The position numbers and the translations under genes are program-made. Shown here piece after piece: positions 61,333-64,000 of a DNA stretch of 64,000 bases; position 1 is the first letter of the stretch; each line of letters starts with the position of its first letter. This DNA comes from Candidatus Gastranaerophilales bacterium (GTDB taxonomy: Bacteria; Cyanobacteriota; Vampirovibrionia; Gastranaerophilales; Gastranaerophilaceae): assembly GCA_944323395.1 (NCBI GenBank), contig CALUSI010000001.1, positions 186,001 through 250,000 on the forward strand, read 5' to 3'. Under the pieces are notes generated by a model that saw nothing but the letters and a program-made list of their open reading frames with translations, searched no databases and was not told the origin of the DNA.

Positions 61333-62163
61333 CTAATTTATATCTGTTATTGATATTTTACCAAATTTTGCAGATAAATCATCAATGTGATGAATTATGT
61401 ACATAAATGGTTCAGCATCTTTATCATTTAAGTCTATTAATGCACCCCAGTCTGTTCTTCCGTGATGAGCTGCTATCATTTTAGCAATATCTTTAAACCC
61501 GTTATTCATGCATATTGAAAATCCCCATTGAGAGTGGGTTCTCCAGTCTTTTCTGAATTCTTCGTTATATTCGATTAAGCCTGTTTCTTCATCTACTATA
61601 TATTCAAATATTTTTCCGAAATCGTGTAAAATGCAAGCTGCATATACTATATCCGGATTTATTTTGTTATTGCATTTTGAAAGAATAATATCAGCAAAAT
61701 CTAAGCATTCAAGTGTGTGTTCAAGCAAACCGCCAATATAATTATGATGCATTAATTTTGCAGCCGGTGTCTTTTTAAATTGTTCTTCATATTCAAATAA
61801 TAGTGATGAAACAAATTCAGCAAGTTTTTTATCATTGATTTTATTTACATAGTTCATTATTTTAGAAAACAGTTCATCTCTTTGTTCTGAAGATAAACCA
61901 AGTTTTGCTTCTTTCACAAGGCTTATATCTGAGATTAGACAGTTGTTATATTTTTCGTTGTATGTGCCTGCGTTGATTCTTATTTGATTGTTTGTTCTAA
62001 ACAATTTTGAGTCTAATCTGTTTAATGTTTCTTCCCATAGGATACAATTAAGTACAGTACCATCTTCAATATTTTTAACTTGAAGTTTTCCCATTTTGGA
62101 GCCTGCTTTTGTATCTCCTATAGAAAACGTTATTACTTCATATATTGCGTGTAAGTCTAACAT
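61333..62163 (-). CDS. YhaM-like 3-prime to 5-prime exoribonuclease (OB + HD)
   Basis: 276 aa. N-terminal OB-fold-like part (about 1-90) and C-terminal HD domain: H-H-N-Y-I-G-G-L-L-E-H-T-L-E, C-I-L-H-D-F-G-K, H-S-Q-W-G, A-A-H-H-G-R and H-H-I-D-D. The layout and length match YhaM/CbfA-type nucleases that trim RNA or DNA 3-prime ends. AAAGAGAG ribosome site. First gene of a three-gene minus-strand run. Confidence 0.85.
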   Translation of the reverse strand: MLDLHAIYEVITFSIGDTKAGSKMGKLQVKNIEDGTVLNCILWEETLNRLDSKLFRTNNQIRINAGTYNEKYNNCLISDISLVKEAKLGLSSEQRDELFSKIMNYVNKINDKKLAEFVSSLLFEYEEQFKKTPAAKLMHHNYIGGLLEHTLECLDFADIILSKCNNKINPDIVYAACILHDFGKIFEYIVDEETGLIEYNEEFRKDWRTHSQWGFSICMNNGFKDIAKMIAAHHGRTDWGALIDLNDKDAEPFMYIIHHIDDLSAKFGKISITDIN

Positions 62164-62204
62164 AATTTCTCTCTTTTCTTATTGATTTTTATTATACAAC
62201 AATT

Positions 62205-63155
62205 TTATATTGCTTGTTCATTAGTTTTAATAATTTTTTCTAAATATAACTTCGTGAAAAAAGTGGAAAACGGGCGTTTTATTTTTATAGCGCAAAACTC
62301 TATTACATAACCATCTTTGCAGACAATAAATAATGAATTGTTAGTCTTTTTTACTATTGAAGCAGGTCTTTTTTTTGATTTCTTTTGATAAATTTTATAA
62401 CTTTCAAATGTAAAAAAATCATTTTTATAAGGTATATGGCATTTTAACCAAGGAGTTAGTGCTCGTATTCTTTTGTCTATTTCTATTGATGTTTCTTTTT
62501 CAAAGTCCAAAATTGAATCTGCTAATGAAATTTGATGTTGATATGTTGATTCTTGTTCATTTTGGCTTTTTTGTTCTTTTAGTTTTTGAGGTAGGTTATT
62601 TAATAAATTAATAATTTCATTTCTTGCCATATCGCAACATCTATGTTTCAAGCTTTCACCTGTATCTGTTTTTAATATTTCTGTTTCTGCTTGGTGTAAT
62701 ATGGCACCTGTGTCATAGTTGACATCCATTAAGTGAAAAGTAACACCTGTTTTGTTTTCATTATTTAGTATTACTTGTAAGTATGGATTTGGACCTCTGT
62801 ATTTCGGTAATAATGATGGGTGTGTATTTATGCAGGCAATTTTAGGTGTATTTATTGTTTGCATGGAAAATTTTTCACTCCAAGAACCAACAAGTATAAT
62901 ATCTGTTTTCAGAGCTTTTATTGTTTGAATAAATTCAGCAGAATTTACACTTTTTGCTTTAATTTCTTTTAATTGATGAGTTCTTATAAAATTATAATCG
63001 TCTGTTGGTTTTAAGAAATCATATAAAAATTTCTTAAACGGTGTGTGTTTAATATTTTCTTCCCTAAATACACCAACAATTTCATGCTTGGTTTTAAGCA
63101 CTCCCGAAATGAGTGCCCTCAACATTTCACCATAGCCTACAATAACAATTTTCAT
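62205..63155 (-). CDS. fmt: Formyltransferase of the Fmt family
   Basis: 316 aa. Formyl-transfer core with I-N-T-H-P-S-L-L-P-K-Y-R-G-P-N-P (Asn, His catalytic) and D-V-N-Y-D-T-G-A-I-L (Asp), plus a C-terminal OB-like domain. The size is right for methionyl-tRNA formyltransferase, but H-P-S and P-N-P replace the more usual H-A-S and A-A-P, so a sugar or other N-formyltransferase is possible. Promoter directly upstream suggests a leaderless start. Confidence 0.68.
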   Translation of the reverse strand: MKIVIVGYGEMLRALISGVLKTKHEIVGVFREENIKHTPFKKFLYDFLKPTDDYNFIRTHQLKEIKAKSVNSAEFIQTIKALKTDIILVGSWSEKFSMQTINTPKIACINTHPSLLPKYRGPNPYLQVILNNENKTGVTFHLMDVNYDTGAILHQAETEILKTDTGESLKHRCCDMARNEIINLLNNLPQKLKEQKSQNEQESTYQHQISLADSILDFEKETSIEIDKRIRALTPWLKCHIPYKNDFFTFESYKIYQKKSKKRPASIVKKTNNSLFIVCKDGYVIEFCAIKIKRPFSTFFTKLYLEKIIKTNEQAI

Positions 63156-63162
63156 AATTATT

Positions 63163-63191
63163 ATGATATTTTATACAAAATAAAAAAGCAA
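63163..63191 (-). promoter_or_regulatory. Promoter giving a leaderless formyltransferase transcript
   Basis: Read on minus: TTGCTT (63186-63191), 17-base spacer, TATCAT (63163-63168), then seven bases and the ATG at 63155. No ribosome site lies in these bases. Confidence 0.65.
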
Positions 63192-63304
63192 AGTAAAACT
63201 AATATAATGTAAATTAAGTATTCGTTTTTGTAATAAAAAATATTAAAATGGTTTTATAATGGTTTATTTTCTTATACAATAAAATCGGAAAGAGAAGGAA
63301 TTTT

Positions 63305-63934
63305 TTGAGCGGAAATTTTGATGATTTAGAAACAACGGTTAGAAAATCGTCTGTTATACAAGAAAGAATGAGTCTTGTATCAAGTCATATGTATAAACAA
63401 TTTTTGGAATATCAGCAATCAAACGCAAATACTGCTGTTTTGTTTGAAAAAATGGTTGAAAATATGGCTCTTACTGTTGAATATTTAAAGCAATCTTTTA
63501 CGGTAAGAGGTATTCCTTCTGAAAATATTTATTATGAATACGATAAGCAAAGACATATTGCAATTATGAATATTCTTTGGCATTCAATAACTTTTTATTC
63601 TAATATGAAAGATAAGCCAAAAGCTTTGCACAGAGAAAAAGATGTACCTTTATTTACAGGAAGAATTATCGCTATAAAAGGAATGCTTCCTGAATTGTTG
63701 CAAGGATATAATGATGAAACAGAACAAAAATTATTAGATATGGAAGTTGCATCTTTATATGTTCCTGCAGATAAAAGCGGTAAAGCAATAATAAAGATAC
63801 GTCATCTTGGAAATCAAGAATTTTATATTAATCAAATGGAAGCACCGAGAGAATTTTTACTAAAAGTAATTGAAACCATCTGTGGTGGCGGTAACTACCA
63901 TAAAGAAGGTTCAAGGGTTACTATTAGTATTTAA
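63305..63934 (+). CDS. Hypothetical protein, 209 aa
   Basis: Not recognised. TTG start at 63305 with AGAAGGAA 5-8 bases before. Soluble, helical in the first 130 residues; the last 60 look beta-rich with I-I-K-I-R-H-L-G and a glycine-rich C-G-G-G-N turn. No known catalytic motif. Neighbours give no hint. Confidence 0.6.
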   Translation: MSGNFDDLETTVRKSSVIQERMSLVSSHMYKQFLEYQQSNANTAVLFEKMVENMALTVEYLKQSFTVRGIPSENIYYEYDKQRHIAIMNILWHSITFYSNMKDKPKALHREKDVPLFTGRIIAIKGMLPELLQGYNDETEQKLLDMEVASLYVPADKSGKAIIKIRHLGNQEFYINQMEAPREFLLKVIETICGGGNYHKEGSRVTISI

Positions 63935-63942
63935 TGTTTTAC

Positions 63943-64000
63943 TTATTTTTTATTAAAACTAATATTATAACCGAGTTTTTCAAGAATTATTTCCAATTCG
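63943..64000 (-). CDS. C-terminal end of a gene running off the right edge
   Basis: On minus the frame is open from the edge to a TAA at 63943-63945 and reads E-L-E-I-I-L-E-K-L-G-Y-N-I-S-F-N-K-K. The residue mix looks coding. Too short to name. Confidence 0.35.
   Translation of the reverse strand, partial: ELEIILEKLGYNISFNKK

Noticed and set aside
1..64000. CRISPR array, prophage, insertion sequence
   Set aside because: No spaced direct repeats, no cas, integrase, capsid or transposase genes found by reading.

Overview
The window is about 64 kb of AT-rich bacterial chromosome with dense, mostly co-oriented housekeeping genes, short spacers, frequent TAATG or ATGA start/stop overlaps and hairpin-plus-T-run terminators. 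There is no phage, insertion sequence, CRISPR array or rRNA operon. The gene set suggests a non-photosynthetic relative of the cyanobacteria such as the gut Gastranaerophilales (Vampirovibrionia/Melainabacteria). The grounds are the very low GC, the paired prepilin-like proteins opening F-T-L-A/S-E-V-L-I-T-L, small HEAT-like and R-x-x-R-L-E-x-x-x-F proteins, a two-membrane envelope (RND/TolC, POTRA protein), glycogen synthesis (glgC) with a GH57 enzyme, and no photosynthesis genes. This placement is inference from composition and family memory, not from a search. TGA, TAA and TAG all act as stops (standard code).

Layout. 1-5.3 kb: truncated comF (minus), then rseP-gmk-coaBC-nif3-like-exported protein-rsmD. 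5.4-9.4 kb: small accessory genes (HEAT-like protein, membrane-anchored Hsp20-like protein, prepilin A, LysM protein) with the largest protein-free gap at 7.33-7.93 kb. 9.5-18.2 kb: gatB, an exported protein with a Crp-type regulator, obgE, a C_GCAxxG_C_C redox protein, a phosphodiester glycosidase, prepilin B, and two exported minus-strand proteins including a stand-alone POTRA domain. 18.3-25.9 kb: tig-clpP-clpX, a cysteine-protease-like protein, lepA-glgC-thioredoxin. 25.9-32.6 kb: a MarR-RND-TolC efflux operon with a clear promoter and operator-like repeats. 32.7-41.6 kb: histidine kinase, REC-GGDEF-REC protein, pepA, yjbQ, an M14 amidase-like gene, efp-accB, ogt, rsmA-ispE-murQ. 41.7-47.7 kb: two large unrecognised proteins (940 and 802 aa, convergent) and a family 4 uracil-DNA glycosylase. 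47.9-52 kb: GH57 glycosidase, a 0.5 kb RNA-rich gap (probable 6S RNA on minus, multi-hairpin RNA on plus) and an S41 protease. 52-64 kb: metallophosphoesterase, MBL hydrolase, TPR protein, PHP protein, membrane protein, transglutaminase, tRNA-Gly(GCC), prenyl synthase-lepB, pncC, an exported protein, a YhaM-like HD nuclease, an Fmt-family formyltransferase, an unknown gene and the tail of another gene at the right edge.

Functionally the window joins protein quality control (tig, clpPX, rseP, ctp, lepB, Hsp20-like), translation (gatB, lepA, efp, rsmA, rsmD, obgE, formyltransferase), cofactor and isoprenoid synthesis (coaBC, ispE, prenyl synthase), cell-wall recycling (murQ, M14 amidase-like), glycogen metabolism and drug export. 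The items most worth a second look are the RNA gap at 50.2-50.7 kb, a set of probable leaderless genes, the 50% GC island at 7.59 kb, the C/H/D cysteine-protease-like protein at 21.7 kb and the two giant unknown proteins at 41.7-46.9 kb.
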